DNA of 64,000 nucleotides from Nocardioides sp. TF02-7 (GCF_022437945.1 NZ_CP092535.1:1984001-2048000); one strand, 5' to 3'; shown: positions 37,338 through 46,966, numbered from the stretch's first letter. Notes: generated by a model from the letters alone, not told the origin. Numbers and translations: made by a program.

Positions 37338-38216
37338 TCACTTGAGGAGCTTGCTCAGCCGGCGGTCGGCGAGCGGCTTGCCGCCGGTCTGGCAGGTCGG
37401 GCAGTACTGCAGGCTGGAGTCGGCGAACGACACCTCGCGGACGGTGTCGCCGCAGACCGGGCACGGCTGGCCGGTGCGGCCGTGGACGGCGAGGTGTGAC
37501 TTCTTCTCCGCCTTGAGCTCGCTGGCGGCCAGGCCGCGGGAGCGTTCGACGGCGTCGCCGACGGTGTCCTTGATCGCGCGGAACAGCGTGGTGAGCTCGT
37601 CGTCGGTGAGGCTGTTGGCCGGCTTGAAGGGGCTCATCCGCGCGGCGTGCAGGATCTCGTCGGAGTAGGCGTTGCCGATGCCGGCGATGGTGCCCTGGTG
37701 GCGCAGCACGCCCTTGATCTGCTTGCGGCCCTCGACCTGCAGGATCTGGGCCAGGGAGTCCTGGGTGAACCCGTCGTCGAGCGGGTCGGGCCCCAGCCGG
37801 GCGATGCCCTCGACGTCGGCGGGGGAGCGGACGAGGTAGAGGGCGAGCGACTTCTTGGTGCCGGCCTCGGTGACGTCGAGACCGGGCGTGAGGCCGTCCT
37901 GCTCGTCGAGCACGACCCGCACGGCGAGGGTGGACTTCGAGCTCGGCCGGGGTGGCAGGGCCGGCACCTCGTCCTTCCAGCGCACCCAGCCGGCCCGGGC
38001 GAGGTGCAGCACCAGGTGGAGGCCGGAGGCCTCGATGTCGAGGAACTTGCCGTGGCGCCGGACGTCGTCGACGAGGGCGCCCTCGATCGCCGCCAGCGGC
38101 GGGTCGTAGGTCTTGAGCGCGCTGAACGCCGCCACGTGGACCTTGGTGATGGCGCGGCCGGCCAGCCGGCCCCGCAGGTCCAGGGCCAGCGCCTCGACCT
38201 CGGGCAGCTCGGGCAC
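37338..38216 (-). CDS. Formamidopyrimidine-DNA glycosylase/Nei family protein
   Basis: 292 residues. It starts MPELPEVEAL: the Pro-Glu pair after Met is the catalytic N-terminus of Fpg/Nei enzymes. The helix-two-turn-helix lies around IKGVLRHQGTIAGIGNAYSDEIL, and the C-terminal zinc finger is CPVCGDTVREVSFADSSLQYCPTC. It removes oxidised bases and nicks the strand. The K-rich insert TEAGTKKSLALYLV differs from E. coli MutM, and actinobacteria have several Fpg/Nei paralogues, so substrate preference is open. Confidence 0.92.
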   Translation of the reverse strand: MPELPEVEALALDLRGRLAGRAITKVHVAAFSALKTYDPPLAAIEGALVDDVRRHGKFLDIEASGLHLVLHLARAGWVRWKDEVPALPPRPSSKSTLAVRVVLDEQDGLTPGLDVTEAGTKKSLALYLVRSPADVEGIARLGPDPLDDGFTQDSLAQILQVEGRKQIKGVLRHQGTIAGIGNAYSDEILHAARMSPFKPANSLTDDELTTLFRAIKDTVGDAVERSRGLAASELKAEKKSHLAVHGRTGQPCPVCGDTVREVSFADSSLQYCPTCQTGGKPLADRRLSKLLK

Positions 38217-38264
38217 GCGGCCAGTCTAGGAGGCGCCACCCCCCGCAGCCCTACGCTGACGACC

Positions 38265-38776
38265 ATGGCGGTGACGCTGCGACCGGTCGAGGAGCACGAG
38301 GTCGCCGCCGTCCAGCAGGTGATCGAGTCCGACCCGGCGTACGTCGAGCGGGTCACCGGGCTGCCGCCGGGCCCGGCCGACGCCCAGAGCCTGCTGCTGA
38401 TGCGCCCGCCGGACCTGCCCGCGGACCGCAAGACCGTCTACGGCGTCCGCGACGCCCGGGAGCCGGGGACGCTGCTCGGGCTGGTCGACGTGCTCCGCGG
38501 GCACCCCGACGAGGCCACGGCGTACGTCGGCCTGCTCCAGGTCCGCGGCGACCGCCAGGGGAGGGGATCGGCCGGGCGGCCCACGACGCGCTGCTCGCCG
38601 TGGTCCGGGGCTGGCCCGGGATCCGCACGCTCCGGCTCGCGGTGGTCGCCACCAACCGCGACGTCGCCGAGCCGTTCTGGCTGGCGCTGGGCTACCGCCC
38701 CGTCGGCGACCCGGTGCCCTACCGCTACGCCGACCTCGAGACCACCGCCCAGCGCTACGAGCTCCCGCTCGGCTGA
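38265..38776 (+). CDS. GNAT family N-acetyltransferase
   Basis: About 170 residues across a slip near 38562 in the acetyl-CoA loop (Q-G-R-G-I-G-R pattern: DRQGRG then GIGRAAHDALL). The fold is supported by the start VTLRPVEEHEVAAVQQVIES and the late strand LRLAVVATNRDVAEPFWLALGYRPVG. Substrate unknown. It lies divergent from fpg with a 48-base gap. Confidence 0.82.
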
Positions 38777-38817
38777 CGGGTCTGGCGCCGGAGCCGCCGA
38801 CGGCGGAGAATGAGGAC

Positions 38818-39054
38818 GTGCCCGCCGTACGACCGCTGCCGCGGACGGGGTCGGTCTTCCTCGACGCCCGTGGTGACGACCGTGCGCTCCGGGTGGCCTG
38901 GCACGACGAGGCCGACCTGGTGGTCGTGTCCCTGTGGCACGGCAACGTGTGCACGGCGACGTTCCGGCTCGCGGCGGCCGACGTGCCCGACCTGGTCGAC
39001 ACCCTCGTCGACGCGCTGCGTCACCGCGTGCGGACGGTCGCCGACGCGGGCTGA
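38818..39054 (+). CDS. Small conserved-type cytoplasmic protein
   Basis: 78 residues from a GTG start: VFLDARGDDRALRVAWHDEADLVVVSLWHGNVCTATFRLAAADVPDLVDTLVDAL. Alternating short strands and one C-terminal helix suggest a compact fold similar to small actinobacterial proteins of unknown function. No catalytic motif seen. It lies 41 bases after the acetyltransferase gene and may be co-transcribed. Confidence 0.65.
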   Translation: MPAVRPLPRTGSVFLDARGDDRALRVAWHDEADLVVVSLWHGNVCTATFRLAAADVPDLVDTLVDALRHRVRTVADAG

Positions 39055-39083
39055 CGACCGGCCGACGGGGCCGACGACCCGGC

Positions 39084-39290
39084 TCACCGCGCGACCAGCA
39101 GCACGCTGAGCACGATCCAGCAGACGAGGCCCACCAGGCCCAGGCCGATCGCGAACCGGGCGGCCGGCCGCAGCGCCGGGTCGGGCACCGCGCCGCCGGC
39201 GCGGGAGGCGAGCACCCGGATGGCTCCGGGGAACAGGCCGCCGATCGTGACGGCCAGCGCCACGACCCAGGCGAAGAACAGCGGGTCCAT
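39084..39290 (-). CDS. Small two-helix membrane protein
   Basis: 68 residues with two clear membrane helices: FFAWVVALAVTIGGLFPGAI near the N-terminus and FAIGLGLVGLVCWIVLSVLL at the C-terminus, joined by a short charged loop. No family recognised. It is divergent from the AAA ATPase gene; the ~100-base gap contains three CTAG tetramers within 27 bases, unusual in this GC-rich DNA. Confidence 0.6.
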   Translation of the reverse strand: MDPLFFAWVVALAVTIGGLFPGAIRVLASRAGGAVPDPALRPAARFAIGLGLVGLVCWIVLSVLLVAR

Positions 39291-39397
39291 GCCGGTCCCG
39301 TACCCGGTTCGCCGCCGGGGGAACGGTGCGACCCCCGGATCTCCGACACGCTAGCCATGTCTAGGGGAAGCGCTAGAGAGGCCGATACTGTCCGAGC

Positions 39398-40594
39398 GTG
39401 GACCCGATCCGGAACCCCTACGCGCCCGGCGCCGGCCAGCGGCCGCCCGAGCTGGCCGGCCGCGACGAGCAGCTCGCGGCGTTCGACGTCGTGCTCGAGC
39501 GGGTCGCCCGCGGCCGCCCGGAGCGCAGCCTGGTGCTCACCGGGCTGCGCGGCGTCGGCAAGACGGTGCTGCTCAACGCGCTCCGCTCGGCGGCGGTGCG
39601 CAAGGGGTGGGGCACGGGCAAGCTCGAGGCGCGGCCCGACCAGTCGCTGCGCCGCCCGCTCGCGAGCGCGCTGCACCAGGCCGTCCGCGAGCTCGGGCAC
39701 CCGAGCCAGGAGGAGGCCGACCACGTGCTCGGCGTCATCCGGTCGTTCGCGCAGCGCGAGGCGGGAGCCGACGCGAAGCTGAAGGACCGGTGGAGCCCCG
39801 GCATCGACGCGCCGGCGGTGCGCGGACGCGCCGACTCCGGCGACGTCGAGATCGACCTGGTCGAGCTGCTCACCGACGTCGGCGGCCTCGCCGCCGACAA
39901 GGGCTCGGGGTCGCCGTGTTCGTCGACGAGATGCAGGACGTCGGCCCGGCCGACGTCTCCGCGCTCTGCGCCGCCTGCCACGAGCTGAGCCAGACGGGGC
40001 TGCCGGTGATCGTCGTCGGCGCGGGGCTGCCCCACCTGCCCGCGGTGCTGTCGGCGAGCAAGTCCTACTCGGAGCGGCTGTTCTCCTACCAGCGGATCGA
40101 CCGGCTGCCGCGGGAGGCGGCGGACCGGGCGCTCGCCGCCCCCGCCGCCGAGGAGGACGCCGCCTACGACGACGCCGCCCTCGCCGCGATGTACGACGCC
40201 ACCGGCGGCTACCCGTACTTCATCCAGGCCTACGGCAAGACGGTGTGGGACCTGGCGCCGCGCTCCCCGATCACCGCCGCCGACGTCGCCGTCGCCGCCC
40301 CGGAGGCGGAGCGCGAGCTCGCCGTCGGGTTCTTCGGCTCCCGCTTCGAGCGGGCCACGCCGGCCGAGCGCGACTACCTGCGGGCGATGGCCGACGCCGC
40401 GGCGGACCTGGGCCACGACCCGGTCGGCGCGGTCGCGACCGCCGACGTGGCCGCCGTGCTCGGCAAGAAGCCGCAGTCGCTCTCGCCCGCTCGCGACAGC
40501 CTGCTGAAGAAGGGGCTCATCTACTCCGGCGAGCGCGGCCGGATCGCCTTCACCGTCCCCCCACTTCGGCCGCTACCTGCGCAGCCACGGCTGA
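39398..40594 (+). CDS. AAA ATPase with C-terminal winged helix (ORC/Cdc6-like archaeal ATPase type)
   Basis: About 398 residues, slips near 39905 and 40560. Walker A is GLRGVGKTVLLNAL, Walker B is GVAVFVDEMQD, sensor I is VIVVGAGLP, and the YPYFIQAYGKTVWDLA segment is typical of archaeal-ATPase-like STAND/AAA proteins. The C-terminal winged helix reads GKKPQSLSPARDSLLKKGLIYSGERGRIAFTV, ending FGRYLRSHG. It may load or sense DNA or act as an NTP-driven switch; the role is unproven. GTG at 39398 was chosen because MDPIRNPYAPGAGQRPPELAGRDEQL is the family start. Confidence 0.82.
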
Positions 40595-40619
40595 CGGTCT
40601 GTCCCCGTGCGGGCGCCGC

Positions 40620-41042
40620 TCACCACGCGCCCATGTCGGTGGACAGCCAGTGCTCGGGACGCATCGTGATGACGACCTGGGCGCCGAGGTCGGACGCCGC
40701 GAACCCGACGTACCGCTCCAACGCCTCGCCGGAGAGGTACCGCGCGGCGATCGTGCGCAGGTCGTCGTCGGTGGCCGGTCGGGTGGCGCTGACCGGCCCT
40801 TCGACGGACACGTAGCGCACGGTCGGCTGGAGGCGGTGGACGAGGAGCGTGAACCGGCCGGCCTCGGCGATGCGGGCGGCCTTGCGCGACCCGGCGCCGG
40901 TAAGGACCCATGGCTCGCCGCCGGGCTCGTAGTGGTAACAGATCGGCACCGCCAGCGGGCCGCGGCCCGGCTCGGCGACCGAGATGGTGGCGACCTGGGG
41001 CTCGGCGAGGAGCTGCTGTCTTTCCGTGTTCGAGAGTGCCAT
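40620..41042 (-). CDS. Pyridoxamine 5'-phosphate oxidase-like (split-barrel) protein
   Basis: 140 residues: LAEPQVATISVAEPGRGPLAVPICYHYE, WVLTGAGSRKAARIAEAGRFTLLV and PTVRYVSVEGPVSA form the split beta-barrel that binds FMN or F420. The length fits the actinobacterial F420/heme-binding side of the PNPOx superfamily. A longer in-frame version exists, but the ATG at 41042 gives the family start. It is convergent with the AAA ATPase gene and divergent from the ABC-F leader. Confidence 0.82.
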   Translation of the reverse strand: MALSNTERQQLLAEPQVATISVAEPGRGPLAVPICYHYEPGGEPWVLTGAGSRKAARIAEAGRFTLLVHRLQPTVRYVSVEGPVSATRPATDDDLRTIAARYLSGEALERYVGFAASDLGAQVVITMRPEHWLSTDMGAW

Positions 41043-41119
41043 GGCCGGGGACGCTAGGAGGCGGCACCGACACCGGCGGAGCGCGCCGGAGCGGTTCGCC
41101 TCCGCGCGGCGATAACCGG

Positions 41120-41148
41120 TTGGTGGCGGCGTCGACGATCCGTAGACT
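41120..41148 (+). promoter_or_regulatory. Promoter of the ABC-F leader transcript
   Basis: TTGGTG (41120-41125) and TAGACT (41143-41148) are separated by 17 bases. The expected transcription start falls at or within a few bases of the ATG of the leader ORF at 41158, so the message may be leaderless. Confidence 0.6.
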
Positions 41149-41157
41149 CGCCCCATC

Positions 41158-41175
41158 ATGTGGATCCACGGCTGA
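41158..41175 (+). CDS. Leader peptide ORF upstream of the ABC-F gene
   Basis: ATG-TGG-ATC-CAC-GGC-TGA encodes MWIHG. It begins 9 bases after a good -10 element and 59 bases before the ABC-F start, with a hairpin between. Antibiotic-responsive ABC-F genes in other bacteria are often controlled by translation of such short leaders. Whether this one is translated is inference. Confidence 0.5.
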   Translation: MWIHG

Positions 41176-41179
41176 CTCC

Positions 41180-41210
41180 GACTCGCGTCCGCGGCACCGC
41201 CCGGCGAGTC
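41180..41210 (+). promoter_or_regulatory. Candidate attenuator hairpin in the ABC-F leader
   Basis: GACTCGC (41180-41186) and GCGAGTC (41204-41210) form a perfect 7-bp stem around a 17-base GC-rich loop, five bases after the leader stop codon. A ribosome stalled on the leader would cover its left arm. No U-tract follows. Confidence 0.45.
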
Positions 41211-41233
41211 CTCCACCGTCGCGAAGGACCCGC

Positions 41234-42911
41234 ATGTCAGCCCCCACCGGCCACCCCGCCCACCCCGCCCACACCGGCCCTGCTGCCCTCATCGCCCGCG
41301 ACCTCGGTGTCGGCTTCCCCGACCGGCCGGTCCTGCAGGGCATCGACCTCGTCGCCCAGCCGGGCCGCCGGATCGCCCTCGTCGGCGAGAACGGCGCCGG
41401 CAAGTCGACCCTGCTGCGGGCGCTGGCCGGCACGCTGCCGCCCCGCGCCCAGGTGACCGGCGAGGTCGCCCGGCCCGACGACCTCGTGCTGCTCAGCCAG
41501 GAGCCCCCGTTTCGCGACGACGACACGGTCGGTGACGTGCTGGCGCTGACCCTCCGCCCGCTGCGCGAGGCCGTGGCCGCGGTCGAGCGGCTGGCCGGGC
41601 AGGTGGCGGATCCCGCCGTGGCGGAGGAGTACGCCGCCGCGCTCGACTTCGCCCTCGACCACGACGCCTGGGACGCCGACCGGCGGGCGCTCGCCGCGGC
41701 CGAGCGACTGGGGCTCGGAGCGCTCGACCACGGGCGACGGGTCGGCAGCCTCTCCGGCGGGCAGCGCACCCGGCTGGCGTTGGCCACCCTGATGACCCGC
41801 CGACCGCGCTGCCTCCTGCTCGACGAGCCGACCAACCACCTCGACGACGAGGCGATCGGCGTCCTCGTCGGGTTCCTCCGCGACCTCCCGGGCGTGGTGG
41901 TGCTCGCCAGCCACGACCGGGTGTTCCTCGACGAGGTCGCCACGGACCTGTTCGACCTCGACCCGACGGCGTTCGGCACCGACGGCCGCGGCGGCCGCCG
42001 GTTCGGCGGCGGGTGGACGGCGTACGAGCAGGCGCGCCGCGACGCCCGGCGCCGGTGGGAGGAGGCCTACGCCGCCCAGCAGGAGGAGCTCGACCGGCTG
42101 CGCGCGGCGACGGCGATCGGGACCGGCGCGGTCGCACCCGGCCGCGGGCCGCGCGACAACGACAAGTTCATCCACGCGTTCAAGGGCGCCAACGTCGACC
42201 GGGCTGTCGCCCGCCGCAAGAAGGACGCCCAGCGTCGCCTGGAGGCGGCCGAGCAGGACCAGGTGCGCAAGCCGCCCGAGCGGTTGCGGCTGCGGGTGAC
42301 CCTGACCGCCGCCGCCTCGGGCGGTCGCGTCGTCGTGGCCCGCGACCTCGAGGTCGCGGGTCGGCTGCGGGTGCCGCGGCTCGACGTGGCGGGCGGCGAG
42401 CACCTGCTCGTCACCGGCGAGAACGGTGTCGGCAAGTCCACGCTGCTCGGCGTCCTCTCCGGACGGCTGCGGCCGACCGGTGGCCGCCTCGACGTCGCCG
42501 CGGCCCACTGCGTGGAGCTGGAGCAGGACCCGGTCTTCCCCAGCCCCGGACGCTCGGCGCTGGCGACCTACCGCGACCTGGTCGGGGAGGTCGTCGCCGA
42601 GCAGCACCCGCTGCGCGGCCTCGGCCTGCTGCACCCCCGCGACCACCAGCGGCCGGTCGGCCTCCTCTCGGTGGGGCAGCGACGCCGGCTGGCGCTGGCG
42701 GCGGCCGTCGCCACCGGTCCTGACCTGCTGCTGCTCGACGAGCCGACCAACCACATCTCGCTGAGCCTGGTCGGCGAGCTGGAGGAAGGCGCTGGCGGCC
42801 AGCCCCGGCACCGTCGTCGTCGCCTCGCACGACCGGTGGCTGCGCCGGCGGTGGGAGGGGGCGGAGCTCACGCTGACCCGCGACCCGGTGCGCCCTCAGC
42901 CGACCGGGTAG
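41234..42911 (+). CDS. ABC-F family ATPase (possible ribosome-protection protein)
   Basis: About 559 residues. Two ATPase domains without membrane segments: Walker A GENGAGKST and GENGVGKST, signatures LSGGQRTRLALA and LSVGQRRRLALA, Walker B LLLDEPTNHLDDEA and LLLDEPTNHIS. The arginine-rich interdomain linker (FIHAFKGANVDRAVARRKKDAQRRLEAAE region) would reach into the ribosomal E/P site. Such proteins either tune translation or displace macrolide/lincosamide-type antibiotics; the subclass cannot be fixed from sequence here. A slip near 42785 affects the last ~40 residues (ASPGTVVVASHDRWLRRRW in the corrected frame). A leader ORF and hairpin upstream favour a drug-responsive member. Confidence 0.88.
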
Positions 42912-44204
42912 TTGCTGCGGAACCTGCCCTCGGGGTCGTGGCGCCGCTTGACCGCACGCAGCCGGTCGAGCGCCGCCGGGCCGAACGCCGCCTCCACGCC
43001 CTCGCCCGGCGTGAGGAAGGTGAACGGCTTCCGCCCGCTCACCGCTGCCCCCAGGGCGTCGACGACCGCTGCCTGGCGGGCACGGACCTCCGTGGCCACC
43101 GCGGGGGTCGTGGGGATGCCGAGCAGGTAGACCGCGAACGGCTCCTCGAGCGCTCCGTGCGGGGGAGTCGGACGGGCGGGCGAGGGCACCGCCGAGCTGG
43201 CGCACCTGCAGCGCGAGCAGCGGGGCGAGCGGCTCGGCCAGCAGCGCCGCGGCGGTGTCGTCGTCGAGGACCCGCAGCAGCTCGGCGCGGGACGCCCCCG
43301 GCGAGGGGTCGGTCGGCTCCGCCGTGACCGACCCGAGCTCGTCGACCGCGAGGGGCCGGCGGCCGTCGCCGAGCCGCCCGGCCACCCGGTCGAACGGTGC
43401 CAGCAGCGCCTCGCCTCCCGCCTTGTCGCCGAGGTACGTCGCGTCGACGGCGACCATCGGCTCGGCGCCGGGGAAGTGCAGCAGCTCCCACCACAGCGTC
43501 AGCTCGTCGGGCGCGGTCGCGACGACCTCGCGGAACGTGCCGAGCAGGTCGGCGGCAGCGGCCGCCGGCCAGGTCATCCGGCCGCCGTAGAGTGCGGGCG
43601 CCGGGTGCAGCTCCAGCTCGAGGCCGGTCACGAACGCGAAGTCGCCGCCACCTCCCCGCAACGCCCAGTACAGGTCGGGGTCGTCGTCGCGCGTGACCCG
43701 GCGGGCGACGCCCTCGGCGTCGACGACGTCGAGGGCGACCACCGCGTCGGCGGCCCAGCCGTGCCTGCGGCCGAACCAGCTCAGGCCGCCCCCGAGCGTG
43801 TAGCCGGTGACGGTGACGACCGGTGAGCTGCCCGCCAGCCCGGTCAGGCCGTACGGCGCCACCGCGGCCTGCAGCTCGCCCCAGGCCACGCCGGCGCCCA
43901 CCCGGGCACGCCGGCGTCCCGGGTCGACCTCGAGGCTCCGCATCCGGTGGGTGCGCACGAGCACGGTGTCGGCGGTGTTGCCGGAGGCGCCGTGACCGCT
44001 GGCCTGCGGCGCGAGGGTCAGGCCGGCGTCGCGTGCCGCCCGGACGAGGGCGACGACGTCGTCGGGCCCGGTGGGCTCCACGACGGCGAGCGGTGACTGG
44101 CGGACAGCCAGGTTCCACGCCCGGCTGCGGACCGGGAAGTCGGCGTCGTCCGCGGTGAGCACCGGGGCGGTGGTGGCGGCGCGGAGCTGGTCGAGGTCGT
44201 TCAT
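42896..44204 (-). CDS. FAD-linked oxidoreductase of the berberine-bridge-enzyme type
   Basis: About 436 residues across a slip near 43165. The N-terminal FAD_binding_4 domain has VVEPTGPDDVVALVRAARDAGL, APQASGHGASGN (the His/Gly segment that can carry FAD covalently), GSSPVVTVTGYTLGGGLSWFGRRHG and LYWALRGGGGDFAFVTGLELEL; the C-terminus ends RRHDPEGRFRSNYPVG, the BBE signature. It oxidises an unknown organic substrate with O2. GGGAGGAGACCC precedes the ATG. It follows the AhpD-like gene by 17 bases and shares its promoter. Confidence 0.88.
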
Positions 44205-44221
44205 GGGTCTCCTCCCGGGGC

Positions 44222-44653
44222 TCAGGCGGTCGGCCGGAGCTGGGTCGTGATGCCGGCGATGTTCCAGGTGTTGATCGTGCCGACGGCCAGCAGCAGGTCG
44301 GCGCGGCGTTCGTCGCCGAGCAGTCGCCCGGCCGTCTCCCAGAGATCGTCGGGGACGGCACCGACACCGCCCGTGAGGATCTCGGTGAACGCCAGCGCCA
44401 CGCGCTGCTCCTCGTCGAAGAGCGGACTCTCCTGCCATGCGGCGACGCCGTGGACGGTGCGGGCCGGGAGTCCCTGCTGCTCGAGGTGGGCGGAGTGCAG
44501 GTCGACGCAGTAGGCGCAGCCGTTGAGCTGCGAGGCGCGCAGGTTGACGAGGTCGTGGAGCACCGGGCCGAGGGAGTCCCTCAGCCGGCGGTCGAGCGCG
44601 ACGAGGTGCCGGTAGGACTCCGGGGAGGCCTGGCGGACGGGGGTGCGGTGCAT
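44222..44653 (-). CDS. AhpD-like carboxymuconolactone decarboxylase family protein
   Basis: 143 residues of the helical AhpD/CMD fold. The redox motif is NGCAYCVDLHSAHLEQQGL (CxxC followed by His), as in peroxidase partners. It probably acts as a thiol-based peroxidase or disulfide reductase; the substrate is unknown. The start at 44653, after GAAGGGA, is preferred over an upstream ATG at 44683 that overlaps the regulatory site. First gene of a two-gene unit with the FAD oxidoreductase. Confidence 0.85.
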   Translation of the reverse strand: MHRTPVRQASPESYRHLVALDRRLRDSLGPVLHDLVNLRASQLNGCAYCVDLHSAHLEQQGLPARTVHGVAAWQESPLFDEEQRVALAFTEILTGGVGAVPDDLWETAGRLLGDERRADLLLAVGTINTWNIAGITTQLRPTA

Positions 44654-44682
44654 GGGCGGTCCCTTCGTTAACTGGATGTTCA

Positions 44683-44696
44683 ATGTCCGGATTTGG
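44683..44696. promoter_or_regulatory. Candidate Rrf2 site upstream of the AhpD/oxidoreductase unit
   Basis: ATGTCCGGATTTGG lies 30 bases upstream of the AhpD-like start and closely matches ATATCCGGATAAGG at 45242-45255 in front of the adjacent Rrf2 regulator gene (11 of 14 identical). The shared core TCCGGAT and the paired positions suggest one regulator acting at both. Confidence 0.5.
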
Positions 44697-44735
44697 TGGT
44701 GCGCAGAGCCGTCCTCGGCGGGTGCCGCGAACGGG

Positions 44736-45215
44736 TCAGGCCCGCTGGAAGTGGCGCCGGGCGTCCTGGCGGATCGAGTGCGCGACGTCGGCGGAGAGGT
44801 CGGCCACGGTGGTCGCCGCCAGCTCGCGGCGCCACGCGAGCTCGGCCTGCCGCATCGCGTGCGCGATGGAGCAGGGCCTGCGGAAGTCGCGAGCGGGCCG
44901 GTCGGCGTTCATGCCCTGCTGCCGGATCTCGGTGCAGACGAACGCCTCGGTGGTCCCCTCGATCGCGGCCACCAGGTCCATCAGCGTGATCTGGTCGGCC
45001 GGTCGGGCGAGCCGGATGCCGCCGTGCTTGCCCGCCACCGACTCGGTGATGCCGGCGCGGGAGAGCGCCTGGACCTGCTTGCCGAGGTAGGGCGCCGGCA
45101 GGTCATAGCTCTCCGCCAGCCGTGCGACGGAGACCGGCGCCGGGTCGTCCTCCTGCAGCCAGTGGAGCAGCAGCACGACGTGGGCCGCCCACTCGACGCC
45201 CTCGCTCATCCGCAT
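44736..45215 (-). CDS. Rrf2 family transcriptional regulator
   Basis: 159 residues. The winged helix is SVARLAESYDLPAPYLGKQVQALSRAGITESVAGKHGGIRLARPADQITLMDLVAAIEG. Only two cysteines lie in the usual cluster region (FVCTEIRQ and RRPCSIAHA), one short of the three in Fe-S types such as IscR or NsrR, so it may sense by thiol chemistry or a different ligand. GTTAGGAGGT precedes the ATG. It is transcribed in the same direction as the AhpD unit, just upstream of it. Confidence 0.87.
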   Translation of the reverse strand: MRMSEGVEWAAHVVLLLHWLQEDDPAPVSVARLAESYDLPAPYLGKQVQALSRAGITESVAGKHGGIRLARPADQITLMDLVAAIEGTTEAFVCTEIRQQGMNADRPARDFRRPCSIAHAMRQAELAWRRELAATTVADLSADVAHSIRQDARRHFQRA

Positions 45216-45241
45216 GCTCCACCTCCTAACCCGGACAACGT

Positions 45242-45255
45242 ATATCCGGATAAGG
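45242..45255. promoter_or_regulatory. Candidate Rrf2 autoregulatory site
   Basis: ATATCCGGATAAGG, containing the perfect 10-base palindrome TATCCGGATA, lies 27 bases upstream of the Rrf2 start codon in an AT-richer stretch. See the related site at 44683-44696. Confidence 0.5.
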
Positions 45256-45268
45256 CGGGTCCGCAAGG

Positions 45269-46100
45269 TCAGCCCGGCCGGCGCGCGGACACCACCGTCG
45301 CGCCGACCTCCTCGCGGCGGTGCGCCTCGCCGGCCAGGCCGGCGGCCTCGAACGCCGCGACCGCCGCGGAGGCCTGGTCGGTCCCCGTCTCGACGAGCAC
45401 CTCGCCGCCGGGTGCCAGCCAGCCGGGAGCGGCGGCCGCGAGCCGGCGTACGACGTCGAGCCCGTCGGCGCCGCCGTCGACCGTGGCGCGCGGCTCGTGC
45501 TCGCGCGACTCCGGCGGCATCAGCGCGACCGCGTCGGTCGGGACGTAGGGGCACGTTGGCGACCAGGACGTCGACCCGCCCGCGCAGCCGGCGGGGGAGC
45601 GGCGCGTCGAGGTCGCCGAGGTGCACGCGGCCGCCGACCGGCGCGAGGTTGCGGCGCGCGCAGGCGACCGCCGCCGGGTCCACGTCGGCCGCGTGCAGCT
45701 CGGTGCCGGGGCGCCGCCGCGCGAGCACCAGCCCGAGCGCGCCCGACCCGCAGCACAGGTCGACGACGACGCCGCCGGGGCGCAGGCGCTCGGTCGCCAG
45801 GTCGAGGAGGTACGCCGTCCGCTGCCGCGGCACGAACACGCCGGGGTCGACCGCCACCCGGACGCCGCACAGCTCGGCCCAGCCGAGGAGGTGCTCCAGC
45901 GGCTCGCCCGCGACCCGGCGGTCGACGAGCGCTGCGAGCTCGGCGCCGCTCGCCGCGCTCAGCAGGAGACGGGCTTCGTCCTCGGCGAAGACGCAACCGG
46001 CTCCGCGGAGCCGTTCGACGAGCTGATCGACGAGCTGATCGACGAGCCGGGCGACGAGCCGGTCGGGCTCGTCGCGGGCGTCGGTCGTCGGGTCGGCCAC
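45269..46100 (-). CDS. PrmC-like protein N5-glutamine methyltransferase
   Basis: About 276 residues across a slip near 45545. N-terminal helical region ([26 protein letters not shown]), then the SAM-binding Rossmann motif VVDLCCGSGALGLVLARRRPG, the acidic strand LHAADVDPAAVACARRNL, and the catalytic NVPYVPTDAVALMPPE (variant of NPPY), which appears once the slip is corrected. PrmC enzymes methylate the GGQ glutamine of release factors; this shorter actinobacterial type may act on another protein. GTG at 46100 is the start with the conserved N-terminus. Confidence 0.8.
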
Positions 46101-46966
46101 AGCCGGGAGCCTACGGCCGGCTGGCCGATCACGATCCCACCGAGCACGAGGGCCGTGCCCGCCACCTGCACCGCGCCGAAAGCCTCGCCGGCGAGCACCA
46201 CGCCCACGACCGTGCCCGCGACCGGGTTGAGGAGCCCGACCAGGCTGACCGCCGCCGCGGGCAGGCGGCGCATGCCGCGGAACCAGACGGCGTAGGCGAG
46301 CGCGGTGCCGACCAGCCCGATGAACAGGTAGCCGCCGACGGCGGGGGCGTCGATCTCGGGCGGCCCGCCCTCGACGAGCAACGCCACCGGCGCGAGCACC
46401 AGGCCGCCTGCCACCAGCTGCCAGGCGGTGAACGTGACGAGGTCGACCGGCGGCTGCCACCGCTTGACCAGCACGCTCCCGACCGAGAACAGGGTGACCG
46501 CGCTGAGCGACGCGGCGACGCCGAGCGCGTCGACCGCGAAGCCGGCCCGGAGCACGAGCAGCGCCACGCCGGCCGCGCCGAGCGCCGCACCGACGAGGGC
46601 GTTGGCGCGCGGCCGCTCGGCGACGAGCGCCCACGCGACGAACGCGACCACGACCGGCGAGGTCGCGGTGAGGGTCGCGGCCAGGCCGCCGGGGAGGCGG
46701 TAGGCCGCGAGGAAGATCAGCGGGAAGAACGCGGCGATGTTGATGGTTCCGAGCAGGAGGGAGCGCCACCACCAGCTGCCTCGCGGCAGCCGGGGCCGGA
46801 AGGCCAGGAGGAGCAGCCCGAACGGCAGCGCGCGGACCGCCGCCGAGAACAGCGGCCGGTCCTCGGGCAGGTAGGTGGCGGTCACGTAGTAGGTCGAGCC
46901 CCAGGCCACCGGCGCGATGGCGGCCGCGGCGAGCACCGACGTCCGTCCGGCCAACTTGTCTTCCAT
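45959..46966 (-). CDS. EamA/DMT family transporter
   Basis: Ten membrane helices in two EamA repeats, from [23 protein letters not shown] to [12 protein letters not shown]. The family exports amino acids, metabolites or drugs. The natural end is expected soon after [11 protein letters not shown], near 46110; as given, the frame continues for ~50 Pro/Ser-rich codons over the methyltransferase gene, so a slip near 46110 is likely and the true gene probably stops before 46100. It is divergent from a MarR gene, and a perfect palindrome covers its start codon. Confidence 0.85.
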   Translation of the reverse strand: MEDKLAGRTSVLAAAAIAPVAWGSTYYVTATYLPEDRPLFSAAVRALPFGLLLLAFRPRLPRGSWWWRSLLLGTINIAAFFPLIFLAAYRLPGGLAATLTATSPVVVAFVAWALVAERPRANALVGAALGAAGVALLVLRAGFAVDALGVAASLSAVTLFSVGSVLVKRWQPPVDLVTFTAWQLVAGGLVLAPVALLVEGGPPEIDAPAVGGYLFIGLVGTALAYAVWFRGMRRLPAAAVSLVGLLNPVAGTVVGVVLAGEAFGAVQVAGTALVLGGIVIGQPAVGSRLWPTRRPTPATSPTGSSPGSSISSSISSSNGSAEPVASSPRTKPVSC

